Positions 43,363-48,695 of a DNA stretch of 52,246 bases are shown here, piece by piece. Positions within the stretch are counted from its first letter, which is position 1. Every line of letters starts with the position of its first letter. The notes below the pieces were generated by a model. The model made no database searches, had not been told where the DNA came from, and worked only from the letters and a program-made list of their open reading frames with translations. The position numbers and the translations under genes are program-made. Source of the DNA: a virus; IMG/VR virus record IMGVR_UViG_3300030104_000800, positions 1-52,246 of that record, one strand, 5' to 3'.

Positions 43363-43456
43363 TAAAATGAAAAGTAAAGCTATGCATTACTGGTCTGACC
43401 ACAAGATTGAATGTCTTGTAGTTGTTGTACTTATTGTAGCTTACGTATTAAAGTAA
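43355..43456 (+). CDS. Single-pass membrane micro-protein
   Basis: 33 codons: MINKMKSKAMHYWSDHKIEC and LVVVVLIVAYVLK, a basic/amphipathic N-terminus and one membrane helix. GAGGAGAAA site just before the ATG, which overlaps the previous gene by 8 bases. Similar YWsDHKiE-plus-TM proteins occur in related phages. May sit in the host inner membrane; function unknown. Confidence 0.6.
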   Translation: MINKMKSKAMHYWSDHKIECLVVVVLIVAYVLK

Positions 43457-43476
43457 TGATTATGGAGTGTGCTAGG

Positions 43477-43551
43477 ATGGATTATAGATTCACAGCAATT
43501 TTAATTATTGCTCTTTGTCTCCTAGCATTCTTCGGAGGTCCAGTTAGATGA
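43477..43551 (+). CDS. Membrane micro-protein
   Basis: 24 codons from the ATG at 43477 with GGAG at 43464-43467; an alternative start at 43462 adds five residues. MDYRFTAILIIALCLLAFFG then GPVR: a single membrane helix. Its TGA overlaps the next ATG (ATGA), so it is coupled to the membrane-anchored coiled-coil gene downstream. Confidence 0.52.
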   Translation: MDYRFTAILIIALCLLAFFGGPVR

Positions 43552-43910
43552 AAATATCAGAAGAAACATCAGTGGCAATGCCAATTAAAAACATGATAGG
43601 TATAGTTATAGCTGTTGCAGCTGGAGTGTTCGCATATACGGAACTGACTTCGAGGTTAGTATCGTTAGAGACCTCACGTGAGTTAATGCAAGCTGATTTA
43701 CTTAAAGCTAGCGATCAAAAACCCGTGGACCAAGAACAATTCATGCTTCTCGAATCACTTTTTTCTGACGTAGAAAAATTAATTTTAAATCAAGAACAGA
43801 ATGTAACAAACAAAGTTAATATAGAATTTAACAAGCAATTACTTGAAAAAGCTTTGCAAGATATTGAGAAACTTAAAGATAAAGTTAGAGAAAATGGAAA
43901 GAGTTACTAG
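43548..43910 (+). CDS. Membrane-anchored coiled-coil protein
   Basis: 120 residues. ISEETSVAMPIKNMIGIVIA then VAAGVFAYTEL forms an N-terminal membrane helix (about 14-33) followed by a long charged coiled coil (LTSRLVSLETSRELMQADLL ... EKALQDIEKLKDKVRENGK). Topology would place the coiled coil outside or inside depending on orientation; i-spanin-like or a membrane scaffold are both possible. It is grouped with two other membrane micro-proteins. Confidence 0.57.
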   Translation: MKISEETSVAMPIKNMIGIVIAVAAGVFAYTELTSRLVSLETSRELMQADLLKASDQKPVDQEQFMLLESLFSDVEKLILNQEQNVTNKVNIEFNKQLLEKALQDIEKLKDKVRENGKSY

Positions 43911-44058
43911 AAAAATTGTACAGTATTTAGAAGACATGGAAAAAAAAGCTAAACAAATGAGCTTTACTAAAAATTTAAAAAAAGAAGTAGAAACTGGCAA
44001 GCATGGTACACAAAAATACGTTGTCAAGCAAGGTGAAAACAAAGGTAAAATTTTATGA
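43894..44058 (+). CDS. Small basic protein
   Basis: 54 codons from the ATG at 43894 (inside the end of the previous gene): MERVTRKIVQYLEDMEKKAK then QMSFTKNLKKEVETGKHGTQ. Charged, helical start and basic C-terminus with KYVVKQGENKGKIL. The TGA overlaps the next ATG (ATGA). Unknown function. Confidence 0.55.
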   Translation: MERVTRKIVQYLEDMEKKAKQMSFTKNLKKEVETGKHGTQKYVVKQGENKGKIL

Positions 44059-44270
44059 CAGAGTTGGTGGTAGCCCTACTTATGATTGTCAACGGAGAGA
44101 TCAAGGAACACAGAATCCAAGTATCTATGTCTGATTGCCTTAAAGGCAAACGTGTCGCGATGAGAACGAATACAAAAGACAATATTATTTACCAGTGCCT
44201 AAAATCTATGGCTGAACTTGAAAAAAATATAGATGGATCTTTCTCGATAAAAAAGCTAATATTAGAGTAA
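44055..44270 (+). CDS. Small conserved protein with two Cys
   Basis: 71 residues: MTELVVALLMIVNGEIKEHR, then MSDCLKGKRVAMRTN, IIYQCLKSMAELEKNIDGSF. The N-terminus is hydrophobic (possible short secretion or membrane segment) and two Cys (in SDC and YQC) could form a disulphide if exported. Coupled to both neighbours. Recurs in marine phages; function unknown. Confidence 0.58.
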   Translation: MTELVVALLMIVNGEIKEHRIQVSMSDCLKGKRVAMRTNTKDNIIYQCLKSMAELEKNIDGSFSIKKLILE

Positions 44271-44476
44271 TGAAAATACAGACAGAAATAGTAAATGGTA
44301 AATGCCCAACATGTGAAGAGTTTACTATGTTAGTAGGACTTACAAATCAATTGTATAGATGTATGAATTGTGGCACTGATTTAGAGCAACATGTTAATGG
44401 TAAAATAAGTTATCTACCACACATTACAAGACCAAAAGATGCTACACCTTTTGTAAAAGAATGGAAAGATGGCTAA
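44270..44476 (+). CDS. Small zinc-ribbon protein
   Basis: 68 residues with C-P-T-C (12-15) and C-M-N-C (31-34) in a zinc-ribbon layout, followed by HVNGKISYLPHITRPKDATP. Such ribbons usually bind nucleic acid or proteins (for example transcription apparatus). Its ATG overlaps the previous stop by one base. Confidence 0.66.
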   Translation: MKIQTEIVNGKCPTCEEFTMLVGLTNQLYRCMNCGTDLEQHVNGKISYLPHITRPKDATPFVKEWKDG

Positions 44477-44609
44477 ACAAAGTTTCAAGTTCTTTACCCC
44501 TCGAGATAAACCCAAGAAACGTGGACCACGGCAACACAAAAAAAATAAAAATAAAAGTGAAAAAAGACAGCAAAGAATGCGCCGTTATAAAGGCCAAGGT
44601 AAGGGTTGA
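44469..44609 (+). CDS. Tiny Lys/Arg-rich protein
   Basis: 46 codons: MAKQSFKFFTPRDKPKKRGP, RQHKKNKNKSEKRQQRMRRY and KGQGKG. Almost entirely basic after residue 12, so probably nucleic-acid binding. Overlaps the zinc-ribbon gene by 8 bases; its stop overlaps the -35 box of the next promoter. Confidence 0.6.
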   Translation: MAKQSFKFFTPRDKPKKRGPRQHKKNKNKSEKRQQRMRRYKGQGKG

Positions 44610-44634
44610 CAAATATCCATTAGTATCCTATATA
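44606..44634 (+). promoter_or_regulatory. Near-consensus promoter with palindromic -10/start region
   Basis: TTGACA (44606-44611), 17-bp spacer, TATATA (44629-44634). The -10 and start point are embedded in a perfect 14-bp palindrome TCCTATATATAGGA (44626-44639), a good operator candidate. The predicted start is at the ATG 44641. Confidence 0.75.
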
Positions 44635-44640
44635 TAGGAC

Positions 44641-44862
44641 ATGAAAGTAATAAAGGAGAAAACAATGAAAAATAACTTTGAAAAAAGATATGCTAAAGGC
44701 ATAAAGTTTGATGTTAGAAACAAAGGTACTTGTTATGTAACTATGAAAACAAATGCAGGTGAATTGACTGTGTATATAGATGCTATGGACGGGTTAAATG
44801 ATCCACCAATGGTACGTGCATGGATACCTGGTAGAAGAGATAAGGAGATAAATTTAACATGA
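44641..44862 (+). CDS. Small conserved protein with two in-frame starts
   Basis: 65 residues from the ATG at 44665, which has AAGGAG at 44653-44658; an in-frame ATG at 44641 coincides with the predicted transcription start and would give an 8-residue longer leaderless form. Core: NNFEKRYAKGIKFDVRNKGT, CYVTMKTNAGELTVYIDAMD, PPMVRAWIPGRRDKEINL. Beta-rich; no motif. First gene of the unit driven by the promoter at 44606. Confidence 0.62.
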   Translation: MKVIKEKTMKNNFEKRYAKGIKFDVRNKGTCYVTMKTNAGELTVYIDAMDGLNDPPMVRAWIPGRRDKEINLT

Positions 44863-45059
44863 AAGAAAAAACAATAACAATCAAAGTAAATGGTGCTGCT
44901 CAAGGACAGTGGTCTAATCTTTTACTTGAACTAAACTTAATGAAAAAAGCTTGGCGTCCTTATGGTGTAAATATAAATTTACACGCAACAGGTTTAAAAA
45001 ACATTATTAATTGGGGAACTAGAACTAACGATTATGTTAGACCTACTAGAAAAAAATAA
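44859..45059 (+). CDS. Small conserved protein
   Basis: 66 residues: EKTITIKVNGAAQGQWSNLL, LELNLMKKAWRPYGVNINLH and INWGTRTNDYVRPTRKK. Coupled by ATGA to the upstream gene and by one base to the next. A frequent short early protein in marine phages; function unknown. Confidence 0.6.
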   Translation: MKEKTITIKVNGAAQGQWSNLLLELNLMKKAWRPYGVNINLHATGLKNIINWGTRTNDYVRPTRKK

Positions 45060-45268
45060 TGGAACTTATACTGTTAAGCGATGAACTCTATCAACTGGTG
45101 ACAGTTACAAAAAAGATGATGGAAGGAATAAAATTATTAAGTGACATAGATTGTTTTGATCTATGTGACATACTACGTGTACATCTGACCACGTATTATG
45201 ATGCACCGTACAATGTTCATGTCATGAATAATGGCACTGGTGAATTTTACGGGTGTATTTGTAAATAA
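45059..45268 (+). CDS. Small hypothetical protein with terminal Cys pair
   Basis: 69 residues: MELILLSDELYQLVTVTKKM, helical, then DCFDLCDILRVHLTTYY and an ending GEFYGCICK. Four Cys in two pairs (DCFDLC and GCIC) could bind metal. Start overlaps the previous stop by one base. Moderately confident because no homologue is recalled. Confidence 0.5.
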   Translation: MELILLSDELYQLVTVTKKMMEGIKLLSDIDCFDLCDILRVHLTTYYDAPYNVHVMNNGTGEFYGCICK

Positions 45269-45271
45269 AAT

Positions 45272-45394
45272 TTGAAAGCTCAAGGGCGTCCAAATCTTGC
45301 CAATGGCATTTCCCTGTACGTTAGCGATGACCGCAAGGTAGCAACCTGGAGTTTGGCCGGCTGTGAGTACGTGCACGGAAAGCAGCTGGTTTGA
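45272..45394 (+). CDS. Possible GC-rich 40-aa ORF lacking ATG
   Basis: TTG-initiated frame reading LKAQGRPNLANGISLYVSDD and RKVATWSLAGCEYVHGKQLV, protein-like, with clearly higher GC and different codons than its neighbours. No ribosome site precedes it and a stop lies just upstream in the same frame. It may be a leaderless or recoded gene, a fragment of a transferred gene, or non-coding. Confidence 0.33.
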   Translation: MKAQGRPNLANGISLYVSDDRKVATWSLAGCEYVHGKQLV

Positions 45395-45407
45395 TATGAA
45401 TTAAAAG

Positions 45408-45442
45408 TACCTATCCCAAGAGGGATGTTGTGGGGATAGGTA
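45408..45442 (+). terminator. 10-bp hairpin, terminator-like without T run
   Basis: TACCTATCCC (45408-45417) and GGGATAGGTA (45433-45442) form a perfect 10-bp stem with a 15-nt loop. It separates the plus-strand unit ending near 45394 from the converging minus-strand gene at 45474, so it probably ends transcripts (or acts for both strands), though no clear T tract follows. Confidence 0.5.
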
Positions 45443-45473
45443 AATGGTGAGAAGATCACTACCCACTAACATA

Positions 45474-45698
45474 TTAGCTAGATTGAGTCAACGATTCTTT
45501 ACATTTAAATATTGTATAAACTCTATTATTTGTTAATAATTTTTCATCATAGATTGATAAATAGTCAAGAGAGTATTCATATCCATATAATGCACAATCT
45601 CTATAGTTGTCAAAAACTTTAGTAGCACCTGGTAATTCAGTACAAGTTTGCATAGTACCGCTACAAATAGCTAAAGAAAAAATAAATACTTTTATCAT
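45474..45698 (-). CDS. Putative secreted/lipoprotein-like small protein
   Basis: 74 residues from the ATG at 45698 (minus). MIKVFIFSLAICSGTMQTCT is a signal peptide; IFSLAIC-SG could be a lipobox (L-A-I-C), giving a lipoprotein. The rest has five further Tyr-rich stretches and Cys (CALYGYEYSLDYLSIYDEKL, FKCKES). A small exported phage protein might act in superinfection exclusion or lysis (o-spanin-like size), but this is inference. Confidence 0.6.
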   Translation of the reverse strand: MIKVFIFSLAICSGTMQTCTELPGATKVFDNYRDCALYGYEYSLDYLSIYDEKLLTNNRVYTIFKCKESLTQSS

Positions 45699-45725
45699 TG
45701 ACAATCCTATATTATCACCTATATT
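45698..45725 (+). promoter_or_regulatory. Promoter for the RHH-like gene
   Basis: TTGACA (45698-45703), 16-bp spacer, TATATT (45720-45725): exactly the same hexamers and spacer as the promoter at 35716. It lies between the divergent secreted-protein gene and the RHH-like gene, with a predicted start near 45732. Confidence 0.68.
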
Positions 45726-45752
45726 AAGTTTTTAAAATGAAAGGAAACGCAT

Positions 45753-45926
45753 ATGACAGATATGACTAAATATAAAAATGTTTCTCTAACAAAAGAAACA
45801 TACGCTACTTTACAGAAATTGTCGAAGGTTATTTTTCCTGACGCAGAATTGTCTGTAGCAAAAACAATTAATGCATTAGCAAATGAGAAAGCGAAAAAAC
45901 TAAATGGCAAGTTCAAGAAAAGTTAA
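45753..45926 (+). CDS. Ribbon-helix-helix-like small regulator candidate
   Basis: 57 codons, AAGGA site. MTDMTKYKNVSLTKETYATL, QKLSKVIFPDAELSVAKTIN, ALANEKAKKLNGKFKKS: one beta strand (NVSLTKETY), then two helices separated by a short turn, the Arc/MetJ layout of a dimeric DNA-binding protein. The short basic tail adds DNA affinity. It could bind the palindromic promoters at 35725, 44626 or 51310, but no binding data can be read here. Confidence 0.58.
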   Translation: MTDMTKYKNVSLTKETYATLQKLSKVIFPDAELSVAKTINALANEKAKKLNGKFKKS

Positions 45927-46101
45927 AAAAGTATACGTATGTCCTACTTGTAAAGGTAATGGCTACGTAAAAGTCGCATGTATTATGGATACAGAAGATA
46001 TGATTCATCAATGTTGGGATTGTGATTCTCAAGGAGAACTTTATGATTATGGCGATGAAGATTTTTCTGATATTGGAGAAGAAGGAATGTCAGTACACTG
46101 A
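45904..46101 (+). CDS. Small DnaJ-type zinc-finger-like protein
   Basis: 65 residues with CPTCKGNGY (C-x-x-C-x-G-x-G, 13-20) and a second pair C-W-D-C-D-S-Q-G (37-44): a two-half zinc finger like the DnaJ Cys-rich domain, then a strongly acidic C-terminus (YDYGDEDFSDIGEEG). Overlaps the RHH-like gene by 23 bases. In some marine podoviruses a DnaJ-like finger is fused into the DNA polymerase; here a similar module is free-standing, a comparison worth making. Partner unknown. Confidence 0.64.
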   Translation: MASSRKVKKVYVCPTCKGNGYVKVACIMDTEDMIHQCWDCDSQGELYDYGDEDFSDIGEEGMSVH

Positions 46102-46244
46102 TGTTTGATAAATATATTTATATGTTTTTAGATAGGGTTATGGAGTGGTCTGGAAAGATTAACTCCTGGTCCTGGATTAAATTATATGGAAATAGAAAGG
46201 AAGGTTATGGCTACAAAAAAAGAAAAGTACGACGGGAGAAGTAG
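46101..46244 (+). CDS. Small Trp-rich basic protein
   Basis: 47 codons, coupled to the previous stop: MFDKYIYMFLDRVMEWSGKI, NSWSWIKLYGNRKEGYGYKK and RKVRREK. Amphipathic aromatic N-terminus and basic C-terminus, perhaps membrane-surface binding. Such proteins recur in marine phages; function unknown. Confidence 0.56.
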   Translation: MFDKYIYMFLDRVMEWSGKINSWSWIKLYGNRKEGYGYKKRKVRREK

Positions 46245-46422
46245 ACCTTCTAACAAAGCTTATGATGAAGGTTATGCAAGGATATTTAATCCTGTAGCAA
46301 AAGAAGTTAGAACTTCTAAGTTTAAATCACAAGTAATTAGAAATAAAAAGAAAGATGATTATTTTAATAGTAAGTCAAATAAACAACTTTTAGAAGAAAT
46401 TAATATTAATGAAGAAGAGTAG
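46207..46422 (+). CDS. Small charged conserved protein
   Basis: 71 residues from the ATG at 46207, which has GGAAGG at 46199-46204 (the longer upstream start at 46186 lacks a site). MATKKEKYDGRSRPSNKAYD, EGYARIFNPVAKEVRTSKFK, NKKKDDYFNSKSNKQLLEEI. Hydrophilic and Lys-rich; precedes the exonuclease gene, overlapping it by 14 bases. Function unknown. Confidence 0.58.
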   Translation: MATKKEKYDGRSRPSNKAYDEGYARIFNPVAKEVRTSKFKSQVIRNKKKDDYFNSKSNKQLLEEININEEE

Positions 46423-47173
46423 TAAATACAATTACTTAGACGGAAAACAAATCACGGATCCAGATACTGGAAAACGTGTTTATGAAGTAAGTTCTTATAG
46501 ACTTCCTAGTGTAACTACTATATTAGGGGCTACCAAAAATACAGAATTTTTAACCAAATGGAAGGCCAAAGTAGGTGAAGCAGAAGCAGACAGAATCAAG
46601 AATGTATCTAGTGCACGGGGTACCAGTATGCACAGATTCCTCGAGTCTTTTATCACGGACGTTGGCTACGATGATCTTACAGAACTCGGACGCCAGGCGC
46701 GTCCCATGGCCGAAAAAATTATGGAGATTGGCCTTGCGCCAGTGGAAGAGTATCATGGCTCGGAAGTTACATTATTCTATCCTGGTTTGTACGCAGGTCA
46801 AACTGATCTCGTATGTAATCATAATGGTATGGAAACTGTTGTCGACTTCAAACAAGCTAATCGTCCGAAAAGGGAAGAATGGATCGAAGATTATTTCTTG
46901 CAAATTGCAGCATACGCAATGGCCCACGATGCAGTCTACGACTCTAAAATTGAGCAGGGAGTTATCATGGTATGCACGCCTGACTTATATTACCAAGAAT
47001 TTAAGGTAGCAGGACCAGAACTTAGACGCTGGAAACACGAATTTTTGAAACGTTTAGATATGTTTCATGAACTACAATACGACGAGAAAGAAAAAACAAC
47101 ACCAATGAAAGAAGAGGATTTTAATGACAGATCAAACGAGATGGGGCATAGACCTAGTTCAAGTAAAGAATAA
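46409..47173 (+). CDS. PD-(D/E)XK exonuclease (RecB/lambda-exo-like)
   Basis: 254 residues. RGTSMHRFLE gives the conserved H75/E79 of the RecB-family; E119, then D133 (GLYAGQTDLV), D146-x-K148 (VVDFKQANRPK) form the nuclease core, and Q165-x3-Y169 (DYFLQIAAYA) completes motif IV. Likely a 5'-3' exonuclease for recombination or host-DNA processing. Base composition is more GC-rich than its neighbours across 46.6-46.8 kb. Overlaps the next gene by 50 bases. Confidence 0.82.
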   Translation: MKKSSKYNYLDGKQITDPDTGKRVYEVSSYRLPSVTTILGATKNTEFLTKWKAKVGEAEADRIKNVSSARGTSMHRFLESFITDVGYDDLTELGRQARPMAEKIMEIGLAPVEEYHGSEVTLFYPGLYAGQTDLVCNHNGMETVVDFKQANRPKREEWIEDYFLQIAAYAMAHDAVYDSKIEQGVIMVCTPDLYYQEFKVAGPELRRWKHEFLKRLDMFHELQYDEKEKTTPMKEEDFNDRSNEMGHRPSSSKE

Positions 47174-47324
47174 GGCTATAAAATACCAAAAGGACCTTGT
47201 ATCACGGGCCATGGAACAAGTGATGAAGATGGACGAATCAGGGATCACGGACCTTATGATCCAGATAGAAAAGGTCTATGAAGAAAAATACGGAGAAAAA
47301 ATAGTAAACAAAGTTGTACTATAA
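47124..47324 (+). CDS. Small conserved helical protein
   Basis: 66 residues: MTDQTRWGIDLVQVKNKAIK, YQKDLVSRAMEQVMKMDESG, ITDLMIQIEKVYEEKYGEKI. Helical and charged, overlapping the exonuclease gene by 50 bases with GAGGA nearby. A regular companion of that nuclease in marine phages; possibly a partner or inhibitor. Function unknown. Confidence 0.57.
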   Translation: MTDQTRWGIDLVQVKNKAIKYQKDLVSRAMEQVMKMDESGITDLMIQIEKVYEEKYGEKIVNKVVL

Positions 47325-47342
47325 TGGGGACTATCCTATATA
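47314..47342 (+). promoter_or_regulatory. Promoter reading into the iteron region
   Basis: TTGTAC (47314-47319), 17-bp spacer, TATATA (47337-47342), with TATCC immediately before the -10. The -35 overlaps the end of the upstream gene. Transcription would cross about 320 bases of repeats before the 47668 gene, giving a long leader or a separate RNA. Confidence 0.55.
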
Positions 47343-47360
47343 TTATCCAGGATTTTGAAG

Positions 47361-47652
47361 TATCGAAAGGGTGTCGGCAGGGTGTCGGCAGGGTGTCGGC
47401 AGGGTGTCGCAAATTATTAAAAAGTGCGACATATGTATACACAATGTGGCAGAAATGTGTCAATTGCCACAATTTAGCCATAAAAGTTCGACACTTGCGA
47501 TACCCTTGCGATACCCTTGCGAGGGGGGGGGTGTCGCAAAATAAGCTTTGTATACCAACCCTTATAGAGCAAAATAGCCATTTGCGATACCTTTTCAATT
47601 TGAAAAAAATAAGCGCAGTTAAAAAAATAAAATTGTTATTTAGGTGTCGAAA
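47361..47652. repeat. Iteron-like cluster, consensus GGGTRTCGSMA, both orientations
   Basis: Direct 11-mers GGGTGTCGGCA at 47369, 47380 and 47391, then GGGTGTCGCAA at 47402; inverted TTGCGATACCC at 47495 and 47506 with a truncated third at 47517; direct again at 47529; inverted at 47582; a further GGTGTCGAAA at 47643; weaker matches at 47424 and 47487. The 47506 and 47529 units can pair into an 11-bp stem over G9. This 340-base stretch has no credible gene. Candidates: origin iterons, terminase (pac) recognition or a repressor array. Confidence 0.7.
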
Positions 47653-47667
47653 GGATAAAAAGTAAAT

Positions 47668-47982
47668 ATGTCAAAGAAAAAATCTAGAGTCATAAATTCA
47701 TATGTTAAGAAAAAGATAGTAAACAAAAGTTTACCATTTCCATACAAACGAGTAAGAATCGATTGGATTGATATCATCACAGAAGGTGGCTGGGGTAGCG
47801 AACGTGAATTTCAAAATATGAAATTAGCAACACCAGTAAGTGAAGGTTGGTTGTTTTCTAAAGACAAAGATACAGTTAAAATATTTTCTGGATATGATGT
47901 AGATGATGATGGTTCTATTACTTTTTCGGAGCGGTCGGTGTTTCCAACATCTTGTGTGAAGAAGATAACTCGGATTCATTAA
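47668..47982 (+). CDS. Small conserved phage protein
   Basis: 104 residues: PFPYKRVRIDWIDIITEGGW, GSEREFQNMKLATPVSEGWL, FSKDKDTVKIFSGYDVDDDG, SITFSERSVFPTSCVKKITR. Beta-rich; familiar from marine phages and cyanophages where it is of unknown function. Its 3' end overlaps the converging small terminase gene by 65 bases. Confidence 0.62.
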   Translation: MSKKKSRVINSYVKKKIVNKSLPFPYKRVRIDWIDIITEGGWGSEREFQNMKLATPVSEGWLFSKDKDTVKIFSGYDVDDDGSITFSERSVFPTSCVKKITRIH

Positions 47983-48463
47983 TATCCTGTGACTCACCCT
48001 CAACAACATCAGCATTTAAAAGAGGAGCGTAATCCTCTAAAATCTGTTTCATTTTTGCTTCTAATTCTTGCTCTGATAGTTCTTCCAATTTTCCCGTTTT
48101 TATTATCTTTCTGTCTATGTATAGCCCTGCCGCTTTACCTCTGTTGGCCTCAGCGTTTACCGCAGAAGAAAAAGAACCTTTCTTCAAAGCAGCTTCTCTA
48201 AGTCTAGCCAATTCTGCAATGTGTCCTTCATAAGACACTTCATGTTTTCTTAATCTTTCTTCTTTTAATAATGAAATATGTTTTACAACTAAAGGACTAA
48301 TTCTTGGATTAGTTAGTTCGCTTCCTTCTACCATTGCTCTCTTAGGACTATAACCAGCAGCGACAGCTGCCTCTCTTTTAGTCATAGGTCCATCTGGTCC
48401 ACCGAATACTAAAAACTCAGCAAATCGTTGTTGCATTTCTGTTAATCTTTTTGGAACACCCAT
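47918..48463 (-). CDS. terS: Terminase small subunit
   Basis: 181 residues. LTEMQQRFAEFLVFGGPDGP, then the helix-turn-helix region MTKREAAVAAGYSPKRAMVE / GSELTNPRISPLVVKHISLL (about 28-70) is the classic small terminase DNA-binding domain; the middle is a helical oligomerisation part (EVSYEGHIAELARLREAALK) and the C-terminus is acidic. It recognises the packaging site and hands DNA to the large terminase, which is not in this window. Encoded on the minus strand, away from portal, next to the iteron cluster. Nearly leaderless from the promoter at 48470-48498. Confidence 0.82.
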   Translation of the reverse strand: MGVPKRLTEMQQRFAEFLVFGGPDGPMTKREAAVAAGYSPKRAMVEGSELTNPRISPLVVKHISLLKEERLRKHEVSYEGHIAELARLREAALKKGSFSSAVNAEANRGKAAGLYIDRKIIKTGKLEELSEQELEAKMKQILEDYAPLLNADVVEGESQDINESELSSSHKMLETPTAPKK

Positions 48464-48464
48464 C

Positions 48465-48493
48465 TTGACTTTTTAAGGTAACTATCCTATATT
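48465..48493 (+). promoter_or_regulatory. Plus-strand promoter, second interleaved divergent node
   Basis: TTGACT (48465-48470), 17-bp spacer, TATATT (48488-48493), with TATCC directly before the -10. Predicted start at about 48500, i.e. the ATG at 48501, so the transcript is leaderless. Confidence 0.65.
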
Positions 48494-48498
48494 GTCAA
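48470..48498 (-). promoter_or_regulatory. Minus-strand promoter of terS, interleaved
   Basis: Minus strand TTGACA (48498-48493), 17-bp spacer, TAAAAA (48475-48470). Predicted start about 48463, exactly the terS ATG, so again essentially leaderless. It overlaps the plus promoter almost completely. Confidence 0.58.
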
Positions 48499-48500
48499 GA

Positions 48501-48695
48501 ATGAAAGTACATAGAAGTTCAAAAGAATTACAAGAAACTATTGAGGGATATAAGTTATTAATAGACCAGTTAAAGAAAGAAATTTGGCAATTAAAACAAA
48601 CTGCATCTGAGAATGAAAAAAACAAAAATCTCTTGCAAGGTTATAAAAACGTGATAAATGATTTATTCGCTAAGTTAAGTCAAAAAGATTTATGA
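48501..48695 (+). CDS. Small coiled-coil protein
   Basis: 64 residues: MKVHRSSKELQETIEGYKLL, IDQLKKEIWQLKQTASENEK, LQGYKNVINDLFAKLSQKDL; a leucine-rich coiled coil along most of its length. The ATG lies at the predicted transcription start with no ribosome site. Coupled by ATGA to the next gene. Function unknown. Confidence 0.6.
   Translation: MKVHRSSKELQETIEGYKLLIDQLKKEIWQLKQTASENEKNKNLLQGYKNVINDLFAKLSQKDL

Noticed and set aside
46575-47009. 144-codon ORF overlapping the exonuclease
   Set aside because: The exonuclease frame contains all catalytic residues; this one is a shadow favoured by the locally GC-rich composition.
47324-47665. 113-codon plus-strand ORF
   Set aside because: It runs through the iteron repeats, yields Cys/Arg-rich low-complexity sequence and has no ribosome site; treated as non-coding repeat DNA.
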